The position numbers were made by a program, and so were the translations under genes. A stretch of DNA of 64,000 nucleotides from Burkholderia sp. Bp9142 (GTDB lineage Bacteria; Pseudomonadota; Gammaproteobacteria; Burkholderiales; Burkholderiaceae): positions 1 through 64,000 of the forward strand of contig NZ_QTPP01000040.1 of assembly GCF_003853415.1 (NCBI RefSeq). The letters run 5' to 3'. A model generated the notes under the pieces. That model was given only the letters and a program-made list of their open reading frames with translations, had not been told where the DNA came from and searched no databases. Shown piece after piece: positions 1 through 8,781 of this stretch. Positions within the stretch are counted from its first letter, which is position 1. The number at the start of each line of letters is the position of its first letter.

Positions 1-82
1 GCCGGATATAGAGACGCAGCCCATCCTGTCTGTCAGAAACGCAAGAAAGCTGTTGCAAACGGGACGCGTTCATATAGACGCA

Positions 83-880
83 ATGAAACTGGCGGCGCGG
101 GATTTGGTAAGAAACAGGGTGAAGGAGAAGCTGGCACGCGATGAGGTCGCTCTATCGATGACCATCCGTATGGTTCGTACGGTCGAGATCGTCGGGATTG
201 CACAATCGGCCGGCTTCGACTCGTTTTACGTCGACCTTGAGCACAGCGGACTGTCGTTGGAAACGACGGCCCAGCTTTGCATGGCCGGTCTGGCCGCGGG
301 TGTGGCGCCGTTTGTGCGCTTGCCCAACATCGCGCCGGATTTCATCGCACGCGTCCTCGACGGCGGCGCACTTGGTGTGATTGCACCGCATATCCAGTCG
401 GCGCAGGAAGCGCAGCAGGTCGTCCGCGCCGCCAAGTTTCCGCCGCTCGGCGAGCGGTCGCATGGCGGAGTGTTGCCTCATGTCGGTTTTCGCCCGATCT
501 CGAACGCGGAAGTCGGCGATGCGATGAACGAAGCAACGATGGTCGTGATCATGATTGAGACGGCTGAAGCGCTGGCGGCAATCGACGACATTGCGGCGAT
601 CGACGGAGTCGATCTTCTGTTCATCGGTACGAACGACCTGTGCGCGTCACTCGGGATTCCCGGACAATTCGATCACGAATCGATCCGCGATGCCTATTCT
701 CGCGGTATCGCTGCGTGCCGGCGCCACGGAAAACATTTGGGAATCGGTGGACTCAATGCACATCCGAAGCTTGTTGCGCAGTTCGTCGAGATGGGCGCTC
801 GATATATCTCGACGGGAACGGACATCTCGTTCCTGTTGAATGGCGCGACTGCGAAGGCCGCGGCAATGCGGGGCCAGTGA
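83..880 (+). CDS. HpcH/HpaI family aldolase
   Basis: A 265-residue class II (metal-dependent) aldolase of the HpcH/HpaI family, which reversibly cleaves 2-keto-3-deoxy or 4-hydroxy-2-keto acids to pyruvate plus an aldehyde. Family motifs seen: YVDLEHSGL near the N-terminus, PFVRLPN, GVIAPHIQSAQEA, a GERSHGG loop, and MIETAEAL followed by DLLFIGTNDLCASLG, where the metal-binding Glu and the Asp of the barrel are expected. The frame is open from a TTG at 53, but ATG 83 gives the normal family length, so I chose it; no strong ribosome site is visible at either. It lies 74 bp before the hydroxyacid dehydrogenase in the same direction, probably one operon. The true substrate aldehyde (glyoxylate, tartronate semialdehyde, succinate semialdehyde) cannot be told from sequence. 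Confidence 0.85.
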   Translation: MKLAARDLVRNRVKEKLARDEVALSMTIRMVRTVEIVGIAQSAGFDSFYVDLEHSGLSLETTAQLCMAGLAAGVAPFVRLPNIAPDFIARVLDGGALGVIAPHIQSAQEAQQVVRAAKFPPLGERSHGGVLPHVGFRPISNAEVGDAMNEATMVVIMIETAEALAAIDDIAAIDGVDLLFIGTNDLCASLGIPGQFDHESIRDAYSRGIAACRRHGKHLGIGGLNAHPKLVAQFVEMGARYISTGTDISFLLNGATAKAAAMRGQ

Positions 881-954
881 CACCATATGCCGGCGCACAC
901 AGATGATTTGGGGCGCCGCCTTGCAGACAATACCCGGAAGGATCTGTTTCGATC

Positions 955-1920
955 ATGAAGAAAGTAGTTGTATACAAGCCGTTGCCCGATGAGGTGATCA
1001 ACTATCTGCGACAGCATGCGGAAGTCCAGATCGTTGACCCGAAGGAACCTGGGGCACTTATCGAGGCGCTGAAGGATGCCGACGGTGCGATCGGTACGGG
1101 CGTAAAGATGAACGCGGAGACGCTTGAAGGTGCGACGCGGCTCAAGGCACTGTCGACCGTATCCGTCGGATATGATGCGTTCGACGTCGACTATCTGAAC
1201 CGCCGCGGAATCGTACTGGCGCACACGCCATATGTGCTGACAGAGTCCACCGCAGATACCGCGTTCGCGCTGGTTCTCGCCACCGCGCGCCGTATCGTCG
1301 AATTGGCCGACTGGGTGAAGGAGGGCAAGTGGACGAAGAAGATCGGTGAGGATCTGTTCGGGGTCGACGTGCACGGGAAGACGCTGGGGATCGTCGGTCT
1401 CGGGCGCATCGGTACCGCGATTGCGCGGCGCGCGGCAGCCGGTTTCGGCATGAAGGTCGTTTATGTGGACCGTGTTCCGAATACCATTGCCGAGAAGGAA
1501 TATGGCGCGAGGAAGGTCGAACTTCAGGAACTGCTCGAGACGTCGGATTTCGTTCTTCTGCAGGCGCTGCTGACGAACGAAACGCGCAATCTGATTGGCT
1601 CGGAACAACTCAAGGCGATGAAGCCCAGTGCGATTCTGATCAATGCTTCGCGAGGGCCGATCGTTGACGAGGCTGCGCTGATCGAAGCGCTGCAGAACGG
1701 GACCATTCGCGGTGCCGGTCTCGATGTCTACGTCGAGGAACCGCATCCGGTGGATTCGCCGCTGCTGAAGATGAAGAACGTTGTCGCATTGCCTCATATC
1801 GGATCCGCGACATACGACACGCGGCAGGCAATGAACTGGAACGCGGCGGAGAACCTGATTGGCGCACTCGACGGAACGTTGAAGAGCAATATGGTCAATC
1901 CGCAGGTTCTGAGCCGCTGA
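955..1920 (+). CDS. D-isomer-specific 2-hydroxyacid dehydrogenase (glyoxylate/hydroxypyruvate reductase-like)
   Basis: A 321-residue NAD(P)-dependent 2-hydroxyacid dehydrogenase, cytoplasmic, normal length. The Rossmann motif GIVGLGRIGTAIARR lies near residue 140. The catalytic Arg is in INASRGPIVDEAAL, and the catalytic His is in ALPHIGSATYDTRQ. The closest named group by general pattern is the GhrB/2-ketogluconate reductase type, but the exact keto acid cannot be assigned. It probably reduces the keto acid or glyoxylate product made by the preceding aldolase. ATG 955 directly follows the upstream gene after a short gap; a strong hairpin follows the stop and probably ends the transcript. Confidence 0.88.
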   Translation: MKKVVVYKPLPDEVINYLRQHAEVQIVDPKEPGALIEALKDADGAIGTGVKMNAETLEGATRLKALSTVSVGYDAFDVDYLNRRGIVLAHTPYVLTESTADTAFALVLATARRIVELADWVKEGKWTKKIGEDLFGVDVHGKTLGIVGLGRIGTAIARRAAAGFGMKVVYVDRVPNTIAEKEYGARKVELQELLETSDFVLLQALLTNETRNLIGSEQLKAMKPSAILINASRGPIVDEAALIEALQNGTIRGAGLDVYVEEPHPVDSPLLKMKNVVALPHIGSATYDTRQAMNWNAAENLIGALDGTLKSNMVNPQVLSR

Positions 1921-1959
1921 ATCCAGCCATTTGGTTCACTGCATAGAAATATAGACTCC

Positions 1960-1987
1960 CCGGGTGGGCCTTGGTTTGCCCACTCGG
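1960..1987 (+). terminator. hairpin after hydroxyacid dehydrogenase
   Basis: A 10-bp stem (CCGGGTGGGC pairing with GCCCACTCGG, one G-T wobble) with an 8-nt loop, 40 bp after the stop at 1920. There is no clear T run, so this is a probable rather than certain terminator. Confidence 0.5.
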
Positions 1988-2157
1988 CGGCGATATAGCG
2001 GGCGATCCAAGTTCTCCAAGTCAACACGTTGCTACGAGGACATGCGTACAGCGTATCTGTCACCCGCGGTCAACGACCGTGAACGGACCAGCGCCGCTGT
2101 CGAGTCTTCGAGGCGTCAAGCAGCCATGATTACCGCAGTGCGCGGCGAGATTGATAG

Positions 2158-3453
2158 ATGAATACTTCCAATGTCGAATCCGACAGGGCGCGACCATTGC
2201 TGGGCTGTATCGCCGACGACTTCACCGGCGCGACAGATCTTGCGAATATGCTGGTCAAGAGCGGCATGCGTACCGTGCAGACGATTGGCGTGCCGACTGA
2301 CGGCGCACCCATTGACGCAGATGCGATCGTTGTCGCGCTGAAGTCGCGCACGATTCCCGCTGCCGACGCCGTCGCGCAATCTCTCGCCGCCCATGAATGG
2401 CTGCGCACGCAAGGCTGCCGGCAATTCTTCTTCAAGTACTGCTCGACGTTCGACTCGACCGACGTGGGCAATATCGGGCCAGTCGCCGACGCGCTGCTCG
2501 ACGCGGCCGGCGACGGCTTTGCGATCGCATGTCCAGCGTTTCCCGAGAATGGCCGCACGATCTTCCGCGGTCATCTGTTCGTCGGCGACGTGTTACTGAG
2601 CGAATCGGGGATGGAGAACCATCCGCTTACGCCGATGAAGGAGGCGAACCTCGTGAGCGTGCTGCAGCGGCAGACCCGGTCGAAGGTGGGTCTGATCCGC
2701 TACGACACGATCGCGCAAGGCGCGGCCGCCGTGCGTGCACGCATCGACGCGTTGCGCGCGGACGGTGCGCGCTTCGCGATCGCCGATGCATTGTCGGATC
2801 ACGACCTGCACGTGCTCGGCGAAGCGTGCGCAGGCCTGTCGCTCGTTACCGGCGGCTCGGGCGTCGCGCTTGGCCTGCCGGAGAACTTCCGTCGCGCGGG
2901 GCTATTGCCCGAGCGCGACAACGCGGCATCACTGCCGAGTTTCGAAGGTCTGTGTGCGGTACTGGCCGGTAGCGCATCGAAGGCAACCAACGCCCAGGTC
3001 GCGGCGTGGCGCGCGAGTCGGCCAAGCTTTCGCGTCGATCCGCTCGCAGCTGCGCGTGGCGAACCCGTCGTCGAGCAGGCGCTCGCATTCGCCAGCTCGC
3101 ATTTGCCGCAACCCGTGCTGATCTATGCAACCGCGACGCCCGACGAAGTGCAGGCCGTTCAGCAAGCGCTCGGCGTCGACCCAGCGGGCCATCTCGTCGA
3201 GAGCTTGCTTGCTGCAATCGCGAAGGGGTTGCGCGCTCTCGGCGTCCGCAAGTTCATTGTTGCCGGCGGCGAAACGTCAGGTGCGGTTGTGCAGGCGCTC
3301 GACGTGAAGTCGCTGCAGATCGGCGCGCAGATCGATCCGGGCGTGCCGGCAACCGCAACGATCGATACGCCTGCGATTGGCCTTGCGCTGAAGTCTGGCA
3401 ATTTTGGCACGGTGGACTTTTTCGACAAAGCGCTGCGCGCACTGCATGCGTAA
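2158..3453 (+). CDS. otnK: four-carbon acid sugar kinase, 3-oxo-tetronate kinase (OtnK) family
   Basis: A 431-residue kinase of the DUF1537 family. The N-terminal signature LLGCIADDFTGATDLANML and the C-terminal nucleotide-binding segment FIVAGGETSGAVVQALDV are both present, and the length matches OtnK. Characterised OtnK enzymes phosphorylate 3-oxo-tetronate (2-dehydro-erythronate or threonate) at O4 before decarboxylation by an OtnC aldolase. No OtnC-type class II aldolase is visible in this window, so a partner elsewhere, or use of the HpaI-type aldolase at 83-880, must be assumed. The HIBADH-like dehydrogenase at 15548 belongs to the superfamily of the L-threonate dehydrogenase that makes the OtnK substrate. 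ATG 2158 is the only start near the signature motif. Confidence 0.8.
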   Translation: MNTSNVESDRARPLLGCIADDFTGATDLANMLVKSGMRTVQTIGVPTDGAPIDADAIVVALKSRTIPAADAVAQSLAAHEWLRTQGCRQFFFKYCSTFDSTDVGNIGPVADALLDAAGDGFAIACPAFPENGRTIFRGHLFVGDVLLSESGMENHPLTPMKEANLVSVLQRQTRSKVGLIRYDTIAQGAAAVRARIDALRADGARFAIADALSDHDLHVLGEACAGLSLVTGGSGVALGLPENFRRAGLLPERDNAASLPSFEGLCAVLAGSASKATNAQVAAWRASRPSFRVDPLAAARGEPVVEQALAFASSHLPQPVLIYATATPDEVQAVQQALGVDPAGHLVESLLAAIAKGLRALGVRKFIVAGGETSGAVVQALDVKSLQIGAQIDPGVPATATIDTPAIGLALKSGNFGTVDFFDKALRALHA

Positions 3454-3574
3454 TGCCCGACGGATCGATCCGCATCGATTCCGACGGACATTACCGGTTG
3501 CGCGTCTGACGCGTTCTAGATAGCGGTATCTTGACGATGCCGCATCGACTCGGGGGCGCGTCGCGCCAACAATA

Positions 3575-5056
3575 CTAACGTTGGATGAATGGATTGCCCG
3601 GCGCGCGCGTTGCCGCTGCGAGAAATACGCTCTTGGTCTCGAGAAATTCGTGTACCGCCTCGATTCCGTTCTCTCTGCCCATGCCGGATTTCTTCATTCC
3701 GCCGAAAGGCATCGTGACGCTGTAGGTTCGATAGGTATTGACCCATACTGTTCCGGCCTTGAGTGCCCTTGTCATGCGAATGGCCCGTCCGATATCACTA
3801 GTCCACACCCCTGCGACGAGACCGTAGATGACGCCGTTTCCGTGCGTTACGGCTTCCGACTCGTCGTCGAAGCCGATGACCGACAGTACGGGGCCGAATA
3901 CTTCCTCCTGGGCGATACGCATGTCGTTCGTCACACCAGTGAATATCGTGGGTTCGATGAACTGCCCGCCCGTCAATCCGGGGCCCGTGGCCGGGCGGCC
4001 GCCGAGAATGCATTGCGCGCCCTCGGTTCGGGCGATGTCGATATACTCCAGCACCTTCTTGTATTGCGGCGGCGTAGCGATAGGGCCGACACTGGTTTCC
4101 GCTGCCATCGGGTCGCCCAGTTTGATCGCCCGTGCATGTGCGACCAATCGTTCAACGAACGCGTCCTTGATGGAGTTCTGAACCAGCAAACGGGATCCTG
4201 CGATGCACATTTGCCCCGCCGCGCCGAAGATGCCCGAGACGACGCCGATGGCGGCAGCATCGAGATCGGCGTCCGCGAACACGATGTTCGGCGACTTACC
4301 GCCCAATTCCATCGATACGCGCTTCATTGATCGTGCAGCGGCCTCATAGATCCTTGCGCCCGTGACGTCGGAGCCGGTGAAGGAAATCGCGGCGACATCC
4401 GGGTGCTGGACGAGCTCGGCGCCGACCTCGTGACCCAGTCCGGTGACGACGTTCAGAACGCCGTCGGGAAGACCGGCTTCCTTGGTCAACTGGGCGAATT
4501 CGAGCGAGCTTGCGGAGGCGAACTCCGACGGCTTGACGACTACCGCGCACCCGGCGGCCAGCGCGGGAGCACACTTCAATGCGAGAAACTGGAGTGGCGA
4601 ATTCCAAGCGGTCAATGCGGCCACGACGCCGATGGGTTCGCGAACGGTATAGGCGAGCAGGTCGGGTTTTTCGACCGGCATGACCGATCCCTCGATCTTG
4701 TCCGCGAGCCCGCCGTAGTAGTACCAGTACTCCGGAATCGTCTTCAGTTGGCCCTGCATCTCGGCGAACACTTTGCCGTTGTCCCGGGTTTCGATCTCGG
4801 CCAACCGGTGCGCGTGCTGTGCAACGAGATCGCCGATTCTACGCATGATCCTCCCGCGTTCCGTCGCGGACATTCGGCTCCACGGGCCAGTGTCCATCGC
4901 GCGATGCGCAGCTCCGATGGCAAGTGCGGCATCTCGTGCGTTCGCACGCGGGATACGGGCCCAAGCAACGCCGCGGTAGGGATCGACGGTGTCCAGCCAT
5001 TCACCGCTTGCGGGCTCGACGTGCGCACCATCGATCCACAGTTGATACGTTTTCAT
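3575..5056 (-). CDS. aldehyde dehydrogenase (NAD(P)+)
   Basis: A 493-residue class I/II aldehyde dehydrogenase, converting an aldehyde to the acid. It contains TAWNSPLQ (nucleotide-binding Asn), KPSEFA, SFTGSDVTG, the general base Glu in MELGGKSPN and the nucleophile Cys in GAAGQMCIAGSR. An upstream in-frame extension to 5509 is rejected because ATG 5056 has a ribosome site (GGAGAAG just upstream on this strand) and starts at the normal family N-terminus, KTYQLWIDG. It is convergent with otnK and divergent from the MmgE/PrpD gene; the shared upstream region holds the conserved 42-bp element. Substrate unknown. Confidence 0.9.
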   Translation of the reverse strand: MKTYQLWIDGAHVEPASGEWLDTVDPYRGVAWARIPRANARDAALAIGAAHRAMDTGPWSRMSATERGRIMRRIGDLVAQHAHRLAEIETRDNGKVFAEMQGQLKTIPEYWYYYGGLADKIEGSVMPVEKPDLLAYTVREPIGVVAALTAWNSPLQFLALKCAPALAAGCAVVVKPSEFASASSLEFAQLTKEAGLPDGVLNVVTGLGHEVGAELVQHPDVAAISFTGSDVTGARIYEAAARSMKRVSMELGGKSPNIVFADADLDAAAIGVVSGIFGAAGQMCIAGSRLLVQNSIKDAFVERLVAHARAIKLGDPMAAETSVGPIATPPQYKKVLEYIDIARTEGAQCILGGRPATGPGLTGGQFIEPTIFTGVTNDMRIAQEEVFGPVLSVIGFDDESEAVTHGNGVIYGLVAGVWTSDIGRAIRMTRALKAGTVWVNTYRTYSVTMPFGGMKKSGMGRENGIEAVHEFLETKSVFLAAATRAPGNPFIQR

Positions 5057-5538
5057 TTCGGGGCTTCTCCTTGCGTCGCCTGGCACGCGTCTTCGGCGTT
5101 GGTTGAACGTTCTGCCGCGAGAAATTCGGCATCGCATCCGGTCGCGCTTCTTCGGGCGAAGTAAATAAAGGGGGATCGGCGATTTTGGTGAGGCCGGCGC
5201 GTAAAGTCGAGTTCGTTCTTCTGACTGCGTGGTCAATATTGCTGACCGCCCGGGGCTCGGTACGTGCGGGTTCCCACCGAGAGCAAATGCGTTAGCTGCG
5301 CTTACCGTGGAGACAATCAAAATCGACTGTACATGCAGATAGGCGGCGAGCAAACTTTCCGGTAAACGATGGCGGTACGCCCAGCCTAGAGGTGGAGACG
5401 CTCCCTGCGAGTCGAATTGCATCGGCATGAAAATGCGCATGAAGCGGCAGAGTGACGCCCCATCGATCGCGGACGTCATCGAAGCAGTACCGCGCACCTT
5501 GTCAACCACGCGTCATTTTTACTTTCAGAGCATCGTCG
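5057..5538. other. intergenic region between divergent aldehyde dehydrogenase and MmgE/PrpD genes
   Basis: 482 bp without a convincing gene. It must hold promoters for both flanking genes and contains copy 1 of the 42-bp shared element (5291-5332). I see no other strong signal. Confidence 0.6.
5291..5332 (+). repeat. 42-bp shared intergenic element, copy 1
   Basis: Starts with GTTAG-N5-CTTACC and ends with ACTGTAC exactly 35 bp after the first base, with AATCAAAATCG just before the end. The same layout and spacing recur at 10515, 15416 and 21927. All four copies lie in intergenic DNA on the plus strand. It may be an operator/promoter element of a shared regulator or the end of a decayed mobile element. 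Confidence 0.65.
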
Positions 5539-6921
5539 ATGTCCAACACACCTGATATCTGCCACAATTTTGCCGACAACGTAGCGAACACTCGTTTCGA
5601 GGATCTGTCGCCCGACGCGATCGACGGCGCGAAAAAGAGCATTCTCGACACGTTGGGCGTAACGCTCGCGGCGAGCGGAATGGAACCGGCAGTCGGTCGC
5701 CTCGTCGAGATGGTGAAAGAGAACGGTGGGCGGCCGGAGTGTTCGATTCTCGGCTTCGGCGGACAGGTGCCGGCGGAACAGGCTGCATTCGCGAACGGCG
5801 CGATGGCGCATTGCTTGGATTTCGATGATCAGACGCCTTGGGGGGCGCATTCTGCCAGCTCGATCATTCCGGTCGTATTTGCGCTGGCGCAACGCACCGG
5901 CGGTGTGTCGGGACGTCAACTAATTACCGCAGTCGCGTTGGGCCAGGATTTGTTTGTCCGGTTGCGTTGCAACGTGGGTTGGCAGCAAGGGTGGAATCTG
6001 TCCTCGATGGTCGGCGTATTTTCGGCGACGGCGGCCGCCTCGTCCATACTCGGACTGTCCCGCGAAGAAACGGCGCATGCGCTGGGCATCGCGAGCATGC
6101 AATCGTGCTGCACGATGGAGGTGATTCTCGGCATCGGCAGCGACTTGCGCGGCATGTATGCGGGCTTTACCGCTAAAGGCGCGTTGGTTGCCGCGTTGTT
6201 GGCTCAGCGCGGTATTACCGGCATCGATTCGCTGTTCGAGGGCACGGCCGGTATCTTCAACACGTACTTCGGTGGCAAGTACGATCGCGACAAGATGCTC
6301 GAAAATCTCGGCGAGCAGTATCTGGGTGGAACGACGCTCTACAAGGCTTGGCCGGCGGTTGGCAATTCCCATACGTACATCCACGCGACGATCGAGTTGA
6401 TGAAGCAACACGGTCTTTCCGCGGACGATATCGAAGAGATTCGCGTGTTCGTTGGCGACTTCACGCATCGTATGTGTATGCCCCTCGAACTGCGCCGGGC
6501 GCCGAGAACACTCGTGGACGCCAAGTTCAGCCTGCCGTTCCTGGTCGGGATCGCCGCGGCAAAGGGCAAGATGCAGATATCGGATTTCAGCGTTACTGGC
6601 CTGTGGGACCCGGATGTTCTGGCGATGGCGCAGAAGGTGGTGCCCGTCGAGGACAAGAACCAGGACTGGAAGATGAAGTTGCCCGATGGCCGGGTGGAAA
6701 TCGTGACGAGAGATGGCCGCAAGTTCGACCGTATCGGCGACAACATTCCCGGTAGCCCGGAGGCGCCGCTTACCTGGGATCAGCTGTCGGAGAAATTTCG
6801 AGCGTGCGCTTCGGTTGCGGCAGTGCCGCTGTCGGCGGACGGTATCAGTGCCGCTCCGGCCCTGGCTCGCCATCTCGAGACGCTCGATGATGCGACCGAA
6901 TTGATGAAGGCGTTGACCTAA
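5539..6921 (+). CDS. MmgE/PrpD family protein
   Basis: A 460-residue MmgE/PrpD-superfamily protein, which includes 2-methylcitrate dehydratases, aconitate decarboxylases and some epimerases. Family features seen: the helical N-terminal domain with GAKKSILDTLGVTLAASG, AHCLDFDDQTPWGAHSAS containing the conserved Asp and His residues, KAWPAVGNSHTYIHATIEL, and the C-terminal lid with RDGRKFDR. ATG 5539 (residue 1 of SNTPDICHNF) is chosen over an in-frame upstream start because it fits the family N-terminus. There is no prpB or prpC nearby, so this is not a standard methylcitrate operon; a dehydratase or decarboxylase step in the local pathway is the best inference. Confidence 0.85.
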   Translation: MSNTPDICHNFADNVANTRFEDLSPDAIDGAKKSILDTLGVTLAASGMEPAVGRLVEMVKENGGRPECSILGFGGQVPAEQAAFANGAMAHCLDFDDQTPWGAHSASSIIPVVFALAQRTGGVSGRQLITAVALGQDLFVRLRCNVGWQQGWNLSSMVGVFSATAAASSILGLSREETAHALGIASMQSCCTMEVILGIGSDLRGMYAGFTAKGALVAALLAQRGITGIDSLFEGTAGIFNTYFGGKYDRDKMLENLGEQYLGGTTLYKAWPAVGNSHTYIHATIELMKQHGLSADDIEEIRVFVGDFTHRMCMPLELRRAPRTLVDAKFSLPFLVGIAAAKGKMQISDFSVTGLWDPDVLAMAQKVVPVEDKNQDWKMKLPDGRVEIVTRDGRKFDRIGDNIPGSPEAPLTWDQLSEKFRACASVAAVPLSADGISAAPALARHLETLDDATELMKALT

Positions 6922-6932
6922 GGTCGAATATC

Positions 6933-6965
6933 ATGCGCGGCTCGGCGACATAGCCGACCGCGCAT
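6933..6965. terminator. bidirectional hairpin between convergent genes
   Basis: ATGCGCGG-C-TCGGC pairs with GCCGACCGCGCAT (13 bp, one bulged C) around a 6-nt loop, between the convergent MmgE/PrpD and LysR genes. Position and symmetry suggest a shared terminator. Confidence 0.6.
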
Positions 6966-6996
6966 TCGGCCATGGGCGTCGTAGTTCTGGCTGGGT

Positions 6997-7926
6997 TTAC
7001 TTCGAGAGCTCGGTGATGATTTCGATCATTTTGTCGAGAATCGGGTCGTTCTGCCGTTTTACCCATCCGAAGATGAAGCGGGGGGAGTAGTCGACGTTGG
7101 CGAGCGGCACGACGACGACGTTGCTCGGATAGCTGAAGTTCTTTCCCATCACCGCAAGTCCGATCCCCATTCCGACCGAGATCAGATTCATTTGGGAGGT
7201 GATCGTGCTGACTTCCTGGACGATCTTCGGTTCGAATCCTGCCGTCTGACAATACGTGTAAAGCTGACCGTAACTGAGGTTGACGCTCGAGCGCGGTACT
7301 GCCACGAATTCTTCGTCGGCCAGTTCCTCGAGAGTGACCGACTTCTTGCGCGCTAGCCGATGCTCTTTCGACACCGCGACGCCGAGTGCGCTCGTCTGAA
7401 TGCAAAGTGAATCGAGGACGATCCCTTCGCGTGCCTGATTGATTTCAGTGCGTCGCTTGCCGGGGGTGGGGCTAGGCCCGAGATGCATGAAGCCCGCGTC
7501 GATTTTGCCGTCGGCGAGGGCTTTCGGCTGCAGCGTCGTCGACATCTCGACGAGCGACAGCGTAACCTCCGGATATTTTTCGTGGAATTCCTTGATCGCC
7601 GCGCGGAAGATCGAGTGCATGAGGGTAAGCGATCCGTAGCCGATTTTCAGCGTGCCGGTCTTGCCTTGCCCCACACGCTTGGTCAGGATGACGGCCTCAT
7701 TCAGCTCGTCCATGACACGCGTCAGATACGGAAGCAAGGTACGTCCAGCGGCAGTGAGCTTAACCGTATGCGCAAGTCGTTCGAAGAGCTGCGTACCCAG
7801 TTCGTCTTCGAGGTCTGCAATGATTTGCGATACCGCGGGTCGCGTGATGTGCAGACGGACCGCGGCGCGGCCGAAATGCTCTTCCTCGGCCGCCGCGATG
7901 AAATAGCGTAGGTGCCGAAGTTCCAT
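6997..7926 (-). CDS. LysR-family transcriptional regulator
   Basis: 309 residues. The N-terminal winged helix-turn-helix begins MELRHLRYFIAAAEEEHFGRAA and continues with ITRPAVSQIIADLEDELG (recognition helix), followed by a periplasmic-binding-like effector domain. ATG 7926 gives the standard LysR N-terminus; a longer in-frame extension to 8058 is rejected. The gene is convergent with the MmgE/PrpD gene, and its upstream gap contains a weaker relative of the shared intergenic element (8087-8102). A local activator of the surrounding catabolic genes is likely, but its target and inducer are not shown by the sequence. Confidence 0.88.
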   Translation of the reverse strand: MELRHLRYFIAAAEEEHFGRAAVRLHITRPAVSQIIADLEDELGTQLFERLAHTVKLTAAGRTLLPYLTRVMDELNEAVILTKRVGQGKTGTLKIGYGSLTLMHSIFRAAIKEFHEKYPEVTLSLVEMSTTLQPKALADGKIDAGFMHLGPSPTPGKRRTEINQAREGIVLDSLCIQTSALGVAVSKEHRLARKKSVTLEELADEEFVAVPRSSVNLSYGQLYTYCQTAGFEPKIVQEVSTITSQMNLISVGMGIGLAVMGKNFSYPSNVVVVPLANVDYSPRFIFGWVKRQNDPILDKMIEIITELSK

Positions 7927-8294
7927 TGTTGTGTGTCTCCTCGCAGTGCGGGCAGTGAGTATGGTGGATGAACGTGCCCAGACGAAGAGCAGCGATCCAG
8001 CCCTAATTATAGCGAGACATAGGGTCATATGGCGGGGGCGCCCAAGCAACGCCGTCATATCGCCGTTCGCGCCGTTTCGCTGGTCGGTTAGTCTCGCTTA
8101 CCGGCACTCCATAATAGCTAACTTGACCCTGAGTCGGGGCGCTTTCAAACTTTGAACCTGATGCTGACGATGTCGCGCTGCTCCTGATTCAGCTTCGAAC
8201 AGGGGCGGGAGCGGCATCGAGAGATGCTGCATGAGCGACGTTCGTCTCGACTCGCGGCGCTCGGCGTGTGCGTGGTGATGAGTGGGAGTTAGAG
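7927..8294. other. intergenic region upstream of lysR
   Basis: 368 bp. At 8087-8102 it holds GTTAG-N5-CTTACC, the same half as in the 42-bp element, followed 34 bp from its start by ACTTGAC instead of ACTGTAC. Nothing else is recognised. Confidence 0.45.
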
Positions 8295-8525
8295 ATGGGC
8301 GCTTCTGGCAGATCTTTGCGCGCAATCATCGAACGATGGATGGGAGCGTCGGTAAGCGTGCGTATCACGCATTTCAGCCACTCACCGGACAGGCGACGCA
8401 GATTCGTTCGTGTCGAGGTGACGTCGGATAGTGGGCCTGTTGCGCTTGTCTTCTTTCGTCACGACGACGGTCGATGGTACGTATTTCCACCGGATCGCAA
8501 ATTGCCTTCGATGATGGCCGCGTAG
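8295..8525 (+). CDS. small hypothetical protein
   Basis: A 76-residue open frame starting at ATG 8295. It is basic in the first half and ends in a strand-rich segment (FVRVEVTSDSGPVALVFFRHDDG then WYVFPPD) that looks like a small folded beta domain. The residue pattern looks coding, but no family is recognised and the ribosome site is weak. It is separated by 256 bp from the following aldehyde dehydrogenase, so an operon link is uncertain. Confidence 0.5.
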   Translation: MGASGRSLRAIIERWMGASVSVRITHFSHSPDRRRRFVRVEVTSDSGPVALVFFRHDDGRWYVFPPDRKLPSMMAA

Positions 8526-8781
8526 TGGTCGAGCGGTCGCGCTTCAACGCCTTCATCGGGTGACGATTGTGCGTTGCCGAAGGAGGGCGGTGCATCGATG
8601 CATAGAAGTGTGCGACGGGGCCATTAGCGAGCCGATCGAAGGCACGCGATTTCGTTGCCCGGAAATAGAAAAATAGAACGTAGAGATCGACGAAATCGCC
8701 ATATGTGTGGATAGAGCGAATTTGATATGGATGCACGGTGAGGAATCGCGCATCCGGAAAATGAATCATCAGGAGGTAGGA

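Noticed and set aside
694..1797. Minus-strand 367-codon frame opposite the aldolase and hydroxyacid dehydrogenase genes
   Set aside because: No recognisable motifs, and the two plus-strand genes are clear family members.
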